A DNA stretch of 64,000 bases from Podospora pseudocomata. Taxonomy: Eukaryota > Ascomycota > Sordariomycetes > Sordariales > Podosporaceae. Positions 1-11,675 of this stretch are shown here, piece by piece (positions within the stretch are counted from its first letter, which is position 1; each line of letters begins with the position of its first letter). A model generated the notes under the pieces. It searched no databases. It worked only from the letters and a program-made list of their open reading frames with translations, and was not told the DNA's origin. The DNA is taken from NCBI RefSeq assembly GCF_035222375.1, contig NC_085891.1, positions 1,488,001 through 1,552,000 of the forward strand, written 5' to 3'. The translations under genes were made by a program, and so were the position numbers.

Positions 1-3000
1 CTCGGTACCGTGATGCAATGTATGCAACGGTTTTATATGAAGCAGTAAAAGGAGATGGCACGAGGCGGGCGAGGTTTGGGAAGGAAGAAAGGGAAAGTCA
101 GAAGAGGCCAAGCTGTGGATGGCACCCTAGTGGTTAGATATCTGATCCCGTCTTAAGAGCGTGAGAGCCAGACAGAGCCGGACCCCAAGTCACCACCGCT
201 TCCATTTTTTTCTTTTGTCTTGGCGGGTGGGCTGTTTCCTGGCTGTCCAATCTGGCAAGGGTATGAAGGGTCCAGGAAGTGCCAGGGAAGGGAAGTCGGT
301 ACGGCATGGGGAGGCAAGACCGTTAATCTTGCTAGCGGCCTTGCGTTGTCCATCACGGTGCAGCTTTGGTGCAGCTTTGATGAATCTGGATCACCAGACG
401 GCTATTCGGCCACCCTGTCCCTAGCCAAGCTGGTCTAGCACTGTCCCGGTAGCGTCGAGACTGCCACGGCCTGGACCTGGACCTTGAAGCGGGGCACTGC
501 GAGTGACGCACATCCGCCAGTCTGAATAGCAGCGGCCAGTCCCGAGAGCCGATCACTGACCTCCAATTCTGTCATCCAACTCTCTCCCAAGAAGCTTCGG
601 ACAACGGGCAACCTGGAACACCTCGAGTCCTGTAACACATCCGCACCTGTTGTGCGGCGAAACACAACAGGACCAAGCTTTCTCGACCGGCCAGGCGATA
701 GAGCCTTGGCAGCCCGTAGCTCAGGTCTGGCACAACACGTCGTCGTCTTTGCCTCTTGTCTCTTGTTGCTCGTCTCACTGGTCTCGTCTCGGGTGGGTGA
801 ACAACGAATGATCCCATTCGGTGACCACTCCTGGGAGCTCCCGGTCTCAATAAAACGCACCTTTACAGGTCACATGAGCCCTTGACATCCCGGGGTAGAT
901 GTGGTATGTAGAGATGGATCTAGCACCATCTGCCCAATACCACCTGGTACTGCTCCCGTGGGACTCCCATCTCCCGCTACTCTGCCGCCGACACTATAAC
1001 TACCGCCACGCTGGACTACCGACCGCTGCCGCGCCCACCACCACCACCAACGGCCACTGCCATCAACATCATCACCATCGTCGGCAAGCTGCCTTGCTCG
1101 GATGTGCCCTTACACCATCCACCACCCGCCCTACTCCCGCTACAGATTGGCCTTGCAGAAACAAAGACGGCAGCAACGGCAGATGACCCCACCACTGATG
1201 GCAGCGGGCGGTCCTTGGGTTGTCTTGGGAAGTCTTGGAACGAAGGTCCAGCTTCTGCCGCCAAGGTGCTAATCAGTGGGGCAGCCGTCAGCGAGGTCTT
1301 GTGAGGGCAAGCCACCGTCCCCCGGAACCGTCCCCGTAGGTTTACCGGTAGGTCACTTCCCTTCTCTACAGATACAGGAGAGGGGGGCATTGGAAAGCGG
1401 TCAGTGAACTAACTGATGATGGAGCAACAGCTACCTATCCACTTGCTACCGCCACAAGCAGAAGGTGAGACTGCCCGTGCCTGTACATACGGAGGGCGGG
1501 AGGTTTCCGTAATATCTTCAGGGTCTCTTTAGCCAAGTGTCTTGTCTCGGACACAGGGCTGGCTGGGAGGAGAGAGAGAGAGAGAGGCAAGACATTTGTT
1601 ACTTGATCGGTATGCAAAAAGCCCCGATATCAAACAACCACCCGGCACCTTTTACATACACCGTCCGTGTACCTCTCGCTCTCTCTCCGTCAATTCCATT
1701 CGGGGATATGAGCTCATCTATTATCGCGTTGCTGTCGGAATATCCGGAGGGGGGTCCGCCCGCCCTTCTTCGTATGTGTATTGGAAATCAAAACATTGTC
1801 CACCCATCCATCCAGCATGTGCTACCGACGAAGAACAAGGTCGGTCCAACAAGGAAACGCACAAAAGATCCATGACGATGCTTGGGGCTTCGGCACGGTG
1901 GTGGGCTGGGCTTTTGCGGGACAAGACTCGAAAACCGACTTGGCAAAATGAGACGTACACTACACTACACTATCAAGCAACAAAGTTGAGGTTTAGATGG
2001 AGTGATCTCCAAGGCTTGCTTGAACCTATAAGGATGGGAGAGCCTCCTTGGGCGTGCGGCTTGCATATGCATGCCTCTTTCTCACTCACACACATTCACG
2101 TTTACAATTCAATCTCGTCACGACATACAACTTGGGGGGAAATGGGAAGGAGATAGCCCGAACGGCCGACAACATCCGAAGATGAAAAAAAACGTGTTGT
2201 TGTACAAAGCTAGAGCTTATTACAGGACTCCTCTATCCACCGCGTCGTCGGCGGCGGAGGCGGCGGGGTAGCATGGAGGGGAGGGGAGGGGTGTGAAGTG
2301 AATTGTGTGGTTCCAGATCTCTCTCTGTGGGTTGGTGGTGGTGGTTGGTGCGTGGGTGGGTTTGGGCTTTGCTAGCAAGTGTCCATCCGGAGGCCTCCCT
2401 CTCAAAACTCCTCTTTGTGAGAGAGGGACTCCATCACCACACCGCATCATTCTTTGACGAGAAGGGAAAAACGTGGACAATTGTTGCGTTCCACTGCTTG
2501 ACACCTTTTTTTCTTAAAGGTTTCAGTTTGTCATCTCCGGCTTGGCTCTTTTTTGATGGAGGAAGGGAGGGGGGGAAAAGTCTTTGGGGGAGGGTCTTTG
2601 ATGGATGAACATGCATGCATGCAAGACTTTGATAGTGGTTTTAGAGCTGAGAAAAGACTTTTTCTTGAGAGTAATAAGAAGAATTGTTTAGAGCATGAGT
2701 CACTTACGGCGACATAATTTCTAGACCAGGTCGGTCTTCAGTACCTTATTGGTAGAATGCATCTTGGGCACCCAATTCATATCTCCCAGCCCTACCTGAC
2801 TTGAGCCTGTGTAAAACACACCTAGGTAGGTACCCAAAGTAACACCAAGCAACCCGTACATTGTGAGAAAATGTCTGTACTTGAATAGACGCCGGCCCAG
2901 GTTGATAGGGTTGGACTACTTGTCAAACGCAATGTACAAATGCACATGGTCAATAGAGTAAGTAATGCAAGTTGCTCCACCAAGCCTAGAAAAAAGGAAT

Positions 3001-3008
3001 CTCTTAGA

Positions 3009-3716
3009 TGACTGGCAACTCGGACCACCTCACCACTAGCTGTACAGACCACCCTGCCTACACCCAGCGATCAATTCAATCAATTAGCCAGCCAATCAAA
3101 CTACCGAAAATATCCAACCAACACAAAATTGTCCGTGCGGGCCACTTCTACCTACAGGAGTTTGGCTTCACCTCGGTATACCTCCAAGCCGATTCCAGGC
3201 CCGATCAAATCTACTATGATTTCATTTTTTTCCTCATACAAAGCTCTGCCTTTGCGATTTCCAGCCTGATTTTCCACTACTTGGCAAGCCGGAGGCTGAG
3301 CCGGTAGATGGCAGCTACACCTATATTAGTATGGTAGCCCGCACGGACAATTGCGTGTTGGTTGAGTATTAGCAGTAGACGAATTAGTTAGGCGCACACA
3401 CTACGGCACTCATTCAATTGCGACTTAGCTGCACTACACTCAATTGAAGTACATGCAAGTGCAATAGGCTTTTCCAGTAGTAGAAAGGCATAGATACATA
3501 CCACTTATTATATACTTATGTGGTGGTGTCGTGCCTTTAATTCGAGAGTGTAGCCTCGGTGGTGAGCTTCATGCTCGAAGCCCTAAATTTTGGAAGAAAT
3601 TTGGAAGTGCTGTCAAATTAGGCCTAGTGGAAAAGTAAGCCTTGGCCCATTTTGGGAGGGTGGTCAGGTGACCTAGCTTATACAATATGTGGGGAAGTGG
3701 TCCGAGTTGCCAGTCA
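3009..3716. mobile_element. Nested inverted-repeat element, MITE-like
   Basis: A 20-bp arm at 3009-3028 (TGACTGGCAACTCGGACCAC) recurs as its exact reverse complement at 3697-3716. Weaker complementarity continues inward for some tens of bases (shared GACCACCCT-type words). The 708-bp interval codes for no recognisable transposase, which fits a non-autonomous DNA element. A second inverted repeat lies inside it (3115-3364). I could not find a clear target-site duplication: the flanks TTAGA and GTTAAA do not match well. The family is therefore unassigned and the outer ends could be a few bases off. Confidence 0.6.
3115..3364. repeat. Inner inverted repeat (250 bp), nested
   Basis: The left arm is CAACCAACAC at 3115-3124, a 2-bp mismatch, then AATTGTCCGTGCGGGC at 3127-3142. 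The right arm is the reverse complement: 3337-3352, a 2-bp mismatch, then 3355-3364. Together this gives 26 of 28 matching positions. The arms enclose about 190 bp without a coding frame I trust. It looks like a second small terminal-inverted-repeat element inserted in the larger one, or a sub-terminal hairpin of the same element. Confidence 0.6.
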
Positions 3717-5253
3717 GTTAAAAAAGTCCGAAAAAAAGAAGTTCAGATCTCACTTTCAGAGATGTGTACGTACCTTCTAAATACTCCGTTACACAACCTC
3801 AATCGGCATGGAGTTCGGGCATGGGGGGAACCGCCCTTCCAGCTTACCTTGCATCAGAGACAAGTTAGGCGCCGCCGGCCTTGTGCATAACTTGCTCTTC
3901 TTCTCGACTGGTAGGTATTGGCTTCTGCTCCTGTATGCAGGACCTCGGAGGTGAAAAGTCTTGGATCATCAAAAAGTCCACAGGGATAAGTTGGCACCCA
4001 GACAACCTTAACTCCCCCAAGACTTTGGGCATCCCTCTTATTAGGCGAGAGCGAGAGAGAGAAAAGAAAAAGAGACTCGTGAATTAAACCTGACCATCTT
4101 GTCAGACTATGAGATATGCAGGCGAGCTTGGAATCTACGCTACCTATACTACCATCCAAAAACAGGTGGGTATAAAACACCTTGCTATGTCTATCCCAAG
4201 CAGCTTCCTATACATATACATGAGCTGGGTAAACAAACAGTGTACCATCCTACACCAGACCCAAAGCAGCATATAGCTCGTCCCCCTATCCCGAGTACAA
4301 TAGGTCGAGATCGACATCAAACCAGCCACCCCTGGAGCTACATCAAACACATGTGTGGTCGTCATTGTGCATATCAGTCCCCTACCTGGGAGAGGGGAAA
4401 AGGAGGGGGAGCTTCCCTCGGACGGGGCAACACGACAGCATTTCACATGTCACCTCACCCACCTCATCAGGCCATCTCACCAATTGCACGACCACCACAG
4501 CATTACGTACCGTACCATACCAGCATCAGCATATCAAACTCCACACCGCCAGTAAGAATCACCTTCACCATATATTCTATGCATATGGCTCGTACAAAAC
4601 AACCCAGTCATAATCTTCCTGTCACCAGCCACGTGTGTTACAATCATGATAACAACCATCCTGCTTTCAAATCCACATCGTATTAAAGATCGCTGTCCGA
4701 AGCTGGTACCATATAGTAGTAGCACCCTGCTTACTTCCCCAGAAACATACCACACAAGCCGAAAAGCCGCTTATCACCGCTCTCCATTCCTGCCGTGGCT
4801 CTTATCTCCAGGGAACCGGCGATCCTCCAAACTACCTCAGGGTATACTCGGCCGCCGGCCAGTCTTGTCTTCCCTCGACCGGACTTTTCGGAGGCCCCCT
4901 TTTTCTTAAATGTTTCCCTCCGTTCCATACCATCTACCCCCCGCGCGCGTTGTCATGGTATGTGCTGCATATCGTGCCTCCCTTTCAGGCAAAGAAAAAA
5001 AGAAAAAAAAGCTTTCCATTTTGACGCCTGATATGCAATGCTGCAAACCACAGAAAAGGTACCTTGCGTGCGTTAATCCACCCCGCCCATCCAGCTCCCT
5101 GCTTTTGTCTTTCCGTTACCGTGCCCTACATAAATCCCCGGTGAGATGTACACAGCAGACTGGGTATCAGTATGACCCAATGGAGAAACATCCATTTTGC
5201 GTCATTCCCATCTCAGCCGAAACCCCTGGTCCCTGCGGTGTGATATTGCTCCT

Positions 5254-6832
5254 TCATGCATAAGTGCGCGAGAGGTTGCGGAGATACCAATCAACGAGCT
5301 TGCGGCCCATCTTGGCCTCCGAGATATGGATAAGGTCCTGCATGATGAAGTCAGCATATGCCTTGTCTTGAGATGAACAACCAACAAAAGATCAAAACTT
5401 ACACCTTGGAGAGCATAGTCGAGGTCGCTGGTGTTAACCCACTCGCCCTCCAAAAGAGCACCCTCGTTCCACCGGATCTGCTTGTTGCGCTGCTTGTTAA
5501 CAAGCAGGATAGAACGGAGCTCCTCGGGCTTGACGTCGAGAAAACCAGCCAGCTTCTTGAGGTCCATGGTGGTGTAAAGACGGAGGTAAGACTTGATGGT
5601 GGGGTTGAACATGTTGGTCTTAACCTCCTCCATGAAGATGGAAAGGTGGTGCTCAATGGGGTCGATGTTGCTCTCGGGGGCATCAAAGTTGGGAGGTACG
5701 GGAGAGATGAACTTGGGGCACGCAGTGCGGAAGAGCTCCTCGAAGACGGGGAGGGACTCGGGGCCGCCACGCTGGAGCTTCAGGAGCTGCTCGCCGTACT
5801 TCTCACGGAGGGCGGTGTGGATGCTGTCATCCAGACGAGTGGGCTGGAAGGCAACGCAGATGGCGATGAGAGCGAGCATCTGGTCGCTCTTCTTGTTGAT
5901 GTTATCGTACTGCGCGTTCTTCTGGAAGTTCTTGGTCCTGGAGACGTAGATCAAGATGTGGCTGAACATGCGGAGAGCGTCGGCGTAGCGGCGCATCATC
6001 ATGTAAGAGAAACCCACATAGTAGTATGTGGTGAAGTGGGCAGCCATGACACGGGCGAACATGGCCTTCTTGTTGAGCTCAATGTCGTCGAGAGTCTTAA
6101 GCGCGAGGCTGAAGTCACCGAGAAGGCAGTGGACCCGGAGGAGGCCAATGATCGAGAAGTAGCCCAACATCTTGTAAAGGGCCTTGGATCCGTAGGGACC
6201 GGCGACAAGGGCGGCATCCTCACCGCGCTTGGTAGCCTGGAGCTGTTCCTGGATCTGAGACTTCTGGATCAAGGAGTAGAGAACGTTGAGCACGCTGTAG
6301 CAACCCCAGGTGTTTGGGTTCTCCTTGAGAAGCTGAGCTTCCTCCTCGTTGTTTCCCTGCCGCGCGATCCTCGCCCGGTATGTGGAGAATGTGTTGAACT
6401 GGTAAATGAATTCATCAATCACATCCCAGGCCCAGTAGTACTACCCTCAGTATCAACGTCAGCTTGTTGGCCCTCAACATGTAATCCACAACCCATTTCG
6501 GCTGAGGTATAGTGCAAACTGACCGATGGAGGCTCGAGATCGACGGGGCCTTCCGAATTAAGGATGTAGTGGAACAAGCTGCAGTAGTTGTCGTAGCTTG
6601 AGAACTTGGCCTCGAGCGTCGCCTGATAATCCAAGGGCTGAGCGGCCTGGAGTAACCGGGCCTGGAGATCGTCGGCAGCCTGGGCAAGGGCAGCCTGGTC
6701 GAGGCCGTCCAAATCGTCGTCCTGTCCGTATTGGACCTGCTCCTGGTAGTCGGCGACGAGGGCCTCCTCCTCAACATCGCTATCGTCCTCCATGGCCCGG
6801 ATAGGGGCCATACCCTGCTGGAAGGCGCTCAT
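5254..6832 (-). CDS. Eukaryotic translation initiation factor 3 subunit L
   Basis: Subunit L of the eIF3 complex, which binds the 40S subunit and supports mRNA recruitment in the cytosol. I read three exons: 6832-6524, 6440-5403 and 5337-5254, giving 476 residues, the usual length for fungal eIF3L. The N-terminus is acidic (DDSDVEEEALVADYQEQ). The first junction gives EPPS-YYWAWDVIDEF, a strongly conserved eIF3L segment. TPR-like helices and a C-terminal PCI domain follow. For the last intron I chose the acceptor before GACCTTATCC (65-bp intron) because it yields ALQG-DLIHISEAK as in the family; a nearer AG would leave only a 41-bp intron. C-ending codons are used throughout, as expected of a highly expressed gene. 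It is head-to-head with EFL1. Confidence 0.95.
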
Positions 6833-7618
6833 GATTTCGAACTCGTGACAGACAAACTCGGAACTGTAAATCGACGGGTCGGTTTGCGGGGGGTTCGTCG
6901 GGGCGGTGGTAGGGTCGCGGGTGGATGGACTGGTTTGTGGTGGTGGTGGCCGTCAGTCGCAAAAGACCCAGAAATGGTTTGCTGCCGGGGGTGGGGCTCA
7001 ATTTTTTGTGCTTGAGGGGCTGCCACTGGACAAAGCGGTGAATTTTGATATGGCAGCTGCAGCGCCGGTTTAGGGTTTGGTGTGTAGGTAAGCAATTAAA
7101 CAGTATTGGCAGAATTGTTGGTGGCTTTTAGCTGCATAAGCTCCGATTGGTGCATTTTTGTCGATCGCTTTGATGCAACTTTGATGAATCACTTTGAATC
7201 AAGCTGCACAGCATGAGCTTCGCCGCAGCGAAGAGTCATCGGTGTAATCTCAGGCCATTTTGACAATTATATAGCTTCCTTACGTCAACAACTTTAGAAT
7301 GAAGATATCTAGAGCTCACATTTGCTTACAAACAGCTTGCCATTCAGTTCTTGGCCCCACCTGTGACAGACCGATTCTCCTAGTTTTCTGAAGGAGGGGC
7401 TTGGTTTTGCCCCGCCAAATATTTTGGACCACTTATCTATCTTATCGTCAATCCCACTTCCATCCCAGTTCGACCATCGAGGTGTTGGATTACGACGCAT
7501 ATATCAACCTTCTGTTGTCACTCTTGATAGAAAAGTCTAGAGGTGCTCGTTGTTTATATTCAGAAAATACCAACCCTACCAACTGTACATTTCACACCCA
7601 CCATTACACACATTCACC
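6833..7618. promoter_or_regulatory. Divergent promoter between eIF3L and EFL1
   Basis: This 786-bp gap separates two start codons pointing away from each other, so both promoters and both 5' leaders must lie here. I see CT-rich and CA-rich stretches just before the EFL1 start but no canonical TATA box. That both genes serve translation suggests shared control; this is inference from position. Confidence 0.6.
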
Positions 7619-10600
7619 ATGCCGGTCGTTAGTCCCGAGAAGCTGGCAAAGCTCCAGCAAAACGCCGACGATGTTCGAAATGTATGTCATAGATCACATC
7701 TCTCTCAAACATGGATGAACCTCACTGACGCCTCATAACAGATCTGCATTCTCGCGCATGTAGTAAGTTGACAAGTGAATTTTACACATATCAGCATCAC
7801 CTGGACTGACAAGAGCTAGGATCACGGTAAAACCTCACTTACAGACGCTCTTCTTGCCACAAATGGCATCATTTCACCGAGATTGGCCGGCAAGATCCGC
7901 TACCTCGATTCCCGTCCAGACGAACAACTGCGTGGTATCACCATGGAATCATCAGCTATTTCTCTCTATTTCTCCATGCTGAGAAGGTCAAGCCCAGAGG
8001 CTACCCCTGAGCCAAAAGAATATCTCATCAATCTCATAGACTCACCCGGGCACATCGATTTCAGCAGTGAGGTCTCGACGGCATCGCGACTATGCGATGG
8101 GGCTGTTGTTCTGGTGGACGCAGTAGAGGGTGTATGTAGTCAGACGGTCACAGTACTCAGACAAACGTGGATCGAGAAGTTGAAGCCATTACTCGTCATC
8201 AACAAAATCGATCGCCTTATCACCGAGCTCAAGATGACGCCGAACGAAGCATATATTCACCTCAGCAAACTACTAGAACAAGTCAACGCTGTTCTGGGTA
8301 GTTTCTTCCAAGGCGAGAGAATGGAGGAGGATCTGAACTGGAGAGAGAGAATGGAGGAGCGCCGAGCCCAGGCTGTGGCAAACAAGGAGGCCCAATTGGT
8401 GGACCAGCAAAGCGATGCCGGCGATTTACAGTTCCAAGAAAAGGACGACGAGGAGATCTATTTTGCCCCTGAAAAGAACAATGTCATCTTTGGCAGTGCC
8501 ATCGATGGCTGGGCGTTCACAGTACGGCAATTCGCTGGCTTGTATGAGAAAAAGCTCGGCATCAAGCGCAGCCTTCTTGAAAAGGTCCTTTGGGGCAATT
8601 TTTACCTCGACCCGAAGACCAGGAAGGTTCTCGGGCCAAAACATCTGAAAGGCAGAAACTTGAAGCCTATCTTTGTTCAATTGGTGCTCGAGACTATATG
8701 GGCTGTCTACGGGGCCACCGTGGGTGGTGACCACGGAAAGGGGTACCCAGCTATGCTGGAAAAGATCACAAAGTCTTTGAACATCACCATTCCACCTCAT
8801 ATTCTGCGCTCCCGCGACCCGAAGTTACTTCTTACCACCGTCTTCGCGTCCTGGCTTCCACTCTCGGTGGCACTCCTGGTTTCAGTTGTTGAGTCGCTAC
8901 CTTCGCCCAGAACCGCCCAAGCCGAACGTCTTCCAGAATTGCTGCAAGAAGTGCCTGGTGCGGACCAAATCGACCCTGCCATCAAGGAAGCCATGGTCTT
9001 ATTCAAAAAGGAGAAGTCAGACCCCATGGTGGCGTATGTGAGCAAGATGGTGTCAGTCAAGGAGAGCGAATTGCCAGAAAACAGAAGAAAGGGCCCAATG
9101 AATGGCGAGGAAGCCCGAGATCTTGCGAGAAAGAAACGCGCCGAGGCACTCCGTGCACAGAAAGAGGCGAGAGGCGACAGAGAGGATGATGACGTTCAAT
9201 TCATCACGGATGGACTTGCAAGCGCCTCTCTTGAGACCCAGACACCAGAAGAGGAGGAAAAGCCTGCCGAGACCGAGCATTTGATTGGTTTCTCTCGTAT
9301 CTACTCCGGAACCCTCTCTGTCGGTGACGAAGTTTACGTCTTGCCACCAAAGTTTTCGCCAGCCAATCCGCTTGCTGAGCCAGTTCCCAAGAAAGTCAAG
9401 GTAGAGGCACTCTACATGATGATGGGCCGCAATCTTGAGCTCCTGGACACAGTCCCGGCTGGTGTGGTCTTTGGCATCCGTGGGCTCGAGGGTAGCGGCC
9501 TGCTCAAATCTGGCACAATATGCAGCCAACTCGAGGGATCTGTCAACCTTGCTGGTATAGCAAATCTGCACGGCAAACCCATCGTCCGTGTTGCTCTTGA
9601 GCCGGAGAATCCATCCGACTTGGACAAGATGATCAAGGGTCTCCAACTGCTTGTGCAGAGTGACCCTTGCGCCGAGTATGAACAGTTTTCTACCGGTGAG
9701 CACGTCTTGTTGACTGCCGGTGAACTGCACCTGGAACGCTGCTTGACCGATCTCAGGGAACGCTTTGCCCGCTGCGAGATCCAGGCCAGTGCCCCTATCG
9801 TGCCCTACCGTGAGACAATCGTCCGCGCAGAGGAGATGCGTCCTCCGGTCAACAAGGATCTCGGTCGTGGTGTTGTCGTTGGTGTTACCAGCTCCAAGCA
9901 GGTCACCATCACTCTTCGCGTGAGGCCACTTCCAGCGGAGGTCACCGACTTCCTAGGCAAGAATGCCGCCAGTATCAAGACTCTTTACTCAGGCCAGAAG
10001 AATGGTGACGATGAAGGCTCCGTAGCCCAAGATGATTCGTCCGAAGCAGATGCCGTAGAGGACAACGACCTCACTATCACCAAGGCTCTTACCGCAGAGG
10101 AGCTATTCAAGGAACTTCAATCCACCCTTGACAAGAGCGAAAAGGCTCGCGACGCCTCCATCTGGAAGGACGCCGTGGACCGCATCATCTCTTTCGGCCC
10201 CAGGCGCACAGGCCCGAACATTCTCATCGACGCGACCAAAGACCAGTTCTTCCCCAAGGCCTTTGCCGCCGACAAGGAGGCTGTTGCCAGGGCCGTCAAG
10301 ATTTCTGGTGATGAATCCCTCGACGCCCGCCACTTCAGCGACAAGATCGCCTACGCCTTTCAGCTCGCCACCCATCACGGACCCCTCTGCCACGAGCCAG
10401 TCCAGGGCATTGCTGTGTTCATTGAGGATGTCTCTGTCAACATTGAGGGCAACGTCACCGCTCGTGACCACATCAACCGTCTCACTGGCGAAGTGATCAA
10501 GACTGTACAACAATCCATTCACAAGGGCTTCCTGGATTGGTCACCCCGTCTAATGCTGGCCATGTATTCTGTTGAGATCCAAGCAGGCAGTATGTTTTCC

Positions 10601-11035
10601 CTCCTCTCCCTGTTCCCTTTTAACTCGGTATACTAACCTCCCTTTCCTTCAGCCGAAGTCCTAGGCCGCGTCTACGACGTCCTCACCCGCCGTCGCGGCA
10701 AGGTCCAATCCGAAGCCATGAACGAAGGCACGCCCTTCTTCACCATCGTCGCCACCTTGCCCGTTGCGGAATCTTTCGGTTTCGCGGATGACATGCGCAA
10801 GCGCACATCTGGTGCTGCCCAGCCTCAGCTTATTTTCACTGGCTTTGAGATTCTGGACGAGGACCCGTTCTGGGTGCCGTTTACAGACGATGATCTGGAG
10901 GATCTGGGCGAATTTGGTGACAAGGAGATCGTGGCGAAGAGGTATATGGATGGGGTGAGGAGGAGGAAGGGGTTGTTGGTGGAGGGGCGGAATGTGGCTA
11001 CTGATGCTTCGAAGCAGAGGACTCTGAAGAGATAA
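7619..11035 (+). CDS. Ribosome maturation GTPase EFL1 (elongation factor 2-like)
   Basis: EF-2-like GTPase that works with the SBDS protein to release the anti-association factor eIF6/Tif6 from late cytoplasmic pre-60S particles. Exons are 7619-7681, 7742-7762, 7820-10589 and 10653-11035, giving 1,078 residues, close to yeast Efl1 (about 1,110). The G1 motif AHVDHGKTSL (residues 26-35) is split by intron 2. G2/G3 follow as RGITMESSA and DSPGHIDF, and G4 as INKID. An insertion rich in charged residues separates the GTPase domain from domain II, as in EFL1 but not EF-2. The C-terminus (LGRVYDVLTRRRGKV, then TPFFTIVATLPVAESFGFADDMR) is the EF-2 domain IV/V signature. Exon 2 has only 21 nt. The gene shares its promoter region with eIF3L and is convergent with ceramide synthase. 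Confidence 0.95.
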
Positions 11036-11311
11036 AGGTGATAGAATAGGGGTAGAAGACACAAGATTGGTGAGCAAAAAGAGACAATATTGTGCCCCAA
11101 ATGCCGTGGCCATCTCTTCTCAAGCCGGAAACAAGGCCAAAGTATCATGAGTTCATTTCATCTATTATCATATTATTAATAATGCTAAATATTCCGCTCT
11201 GTCACACACTGCCCTTCCTCCTCCCATTGCCCTTTGCTTTCCTCCCATGCAAACATGAAAAAGCGAATGTACAAGTCCAACCTTTTAACCAGACCAGACC
11301 CAAGCAGCCAG

Positions 11312-11344
<33 letters not shown>

Positions 11345-11675
11345 CAGCGCCCCAACCCCATTGCTTGCTAAAACCCCCAAAATAGTACAAAAAACGAACG
11401 ACATATATATACTTGGCATAATTTGTTTACGCATCCGCCTACCAACCACCCCCCAACCCCAACCCCGACCACTCTATACCATAAACCCTGCCCGGTTTTC
11501 CGTGATCCATCCCTTCCAGTCGTCATGCCCATTTCATCCATCATTTGCTGGCTTGATTCTTCTCAAAAGAAAAAAAAAGAGACAAGACAAAGATTATTAA
11601 AAGATGTAAAAACCCACTCCCTTTACTTTCCCATCCCCTCTCGAACCGAACAAAAACCACCCTTCTCACTCCCCC
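11036..11675. other. Convergent 3' flanks with (CAG)n microsatellite
   Basis: This is the 640-bp gap between the stop codons of EFL1 (+) and ceramide synthase (-). It holds a pure CAG/AGC triplet run of about ten units near 11313-11343, an A-rich run near 11567-11581 and CT-rich sequence. I see no gene in it. Confidence 0.6.
11313..11343. repeat. (CAG)n microsatellite
   Basis: About ten uninterrupted CAG units lie between two convergent stop codons, outside any coding frame I accept. Triplet runs of this kind are length-variable between isolates. Confidence 0.85.

Larger units (their letters stand above)
1..5253. other. Gene-free left flank, 5.2 kb
   Basis: I see no convincing gene here. 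Open frames up to about 200 codons exist (1542-2156, 4099-4686) but they are low in complexity, resemble no family I know and have no splice structure. The stretch holds short simple repeats: a CAC-rich run near 1035-1080, an AG run near 1567-1587 and a GCG/GGC run near 2243-2270. It also holds the inverted-repeat element described separately at 3009-3716. The right end is the 3' flank of the eIF3L gene. It may include an untranslated leader of a gene beyond the left edge. Confidence 0.5.

Noticed and set aside
1542-2156. 204-codon open frame on the plus strand
   Set aside because: Covers AG-rich and CA-rich simple sequence; a second frame over the same bases is also long, so openness is compositional.
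4099-4686. 195-codon open frame on the plus strand
   Set aside because: His/Pro/Thr-rich, no family features, no splice context; the frame looks like chance in CA-rich sequence.
5362-5402. 41-bp version of the last eIF3L intron (acceptor before GCATATGC)
   Set aside because: Keeps frame but adds residues not seen in the family and is shorter than other introns here; the 65-bp version fits conservation.
5358-6512. 384-codon frame antisense to eIF3L
   Set aside because: Shadow of strongly biased sense codons; the sense product is unmistakable.
11313-11343. CAG run as part of a CRISPR-like or coding repeat
   Set aside because: Simple triplet microsatellite between two stop codons; no spacers and no accepted frame.
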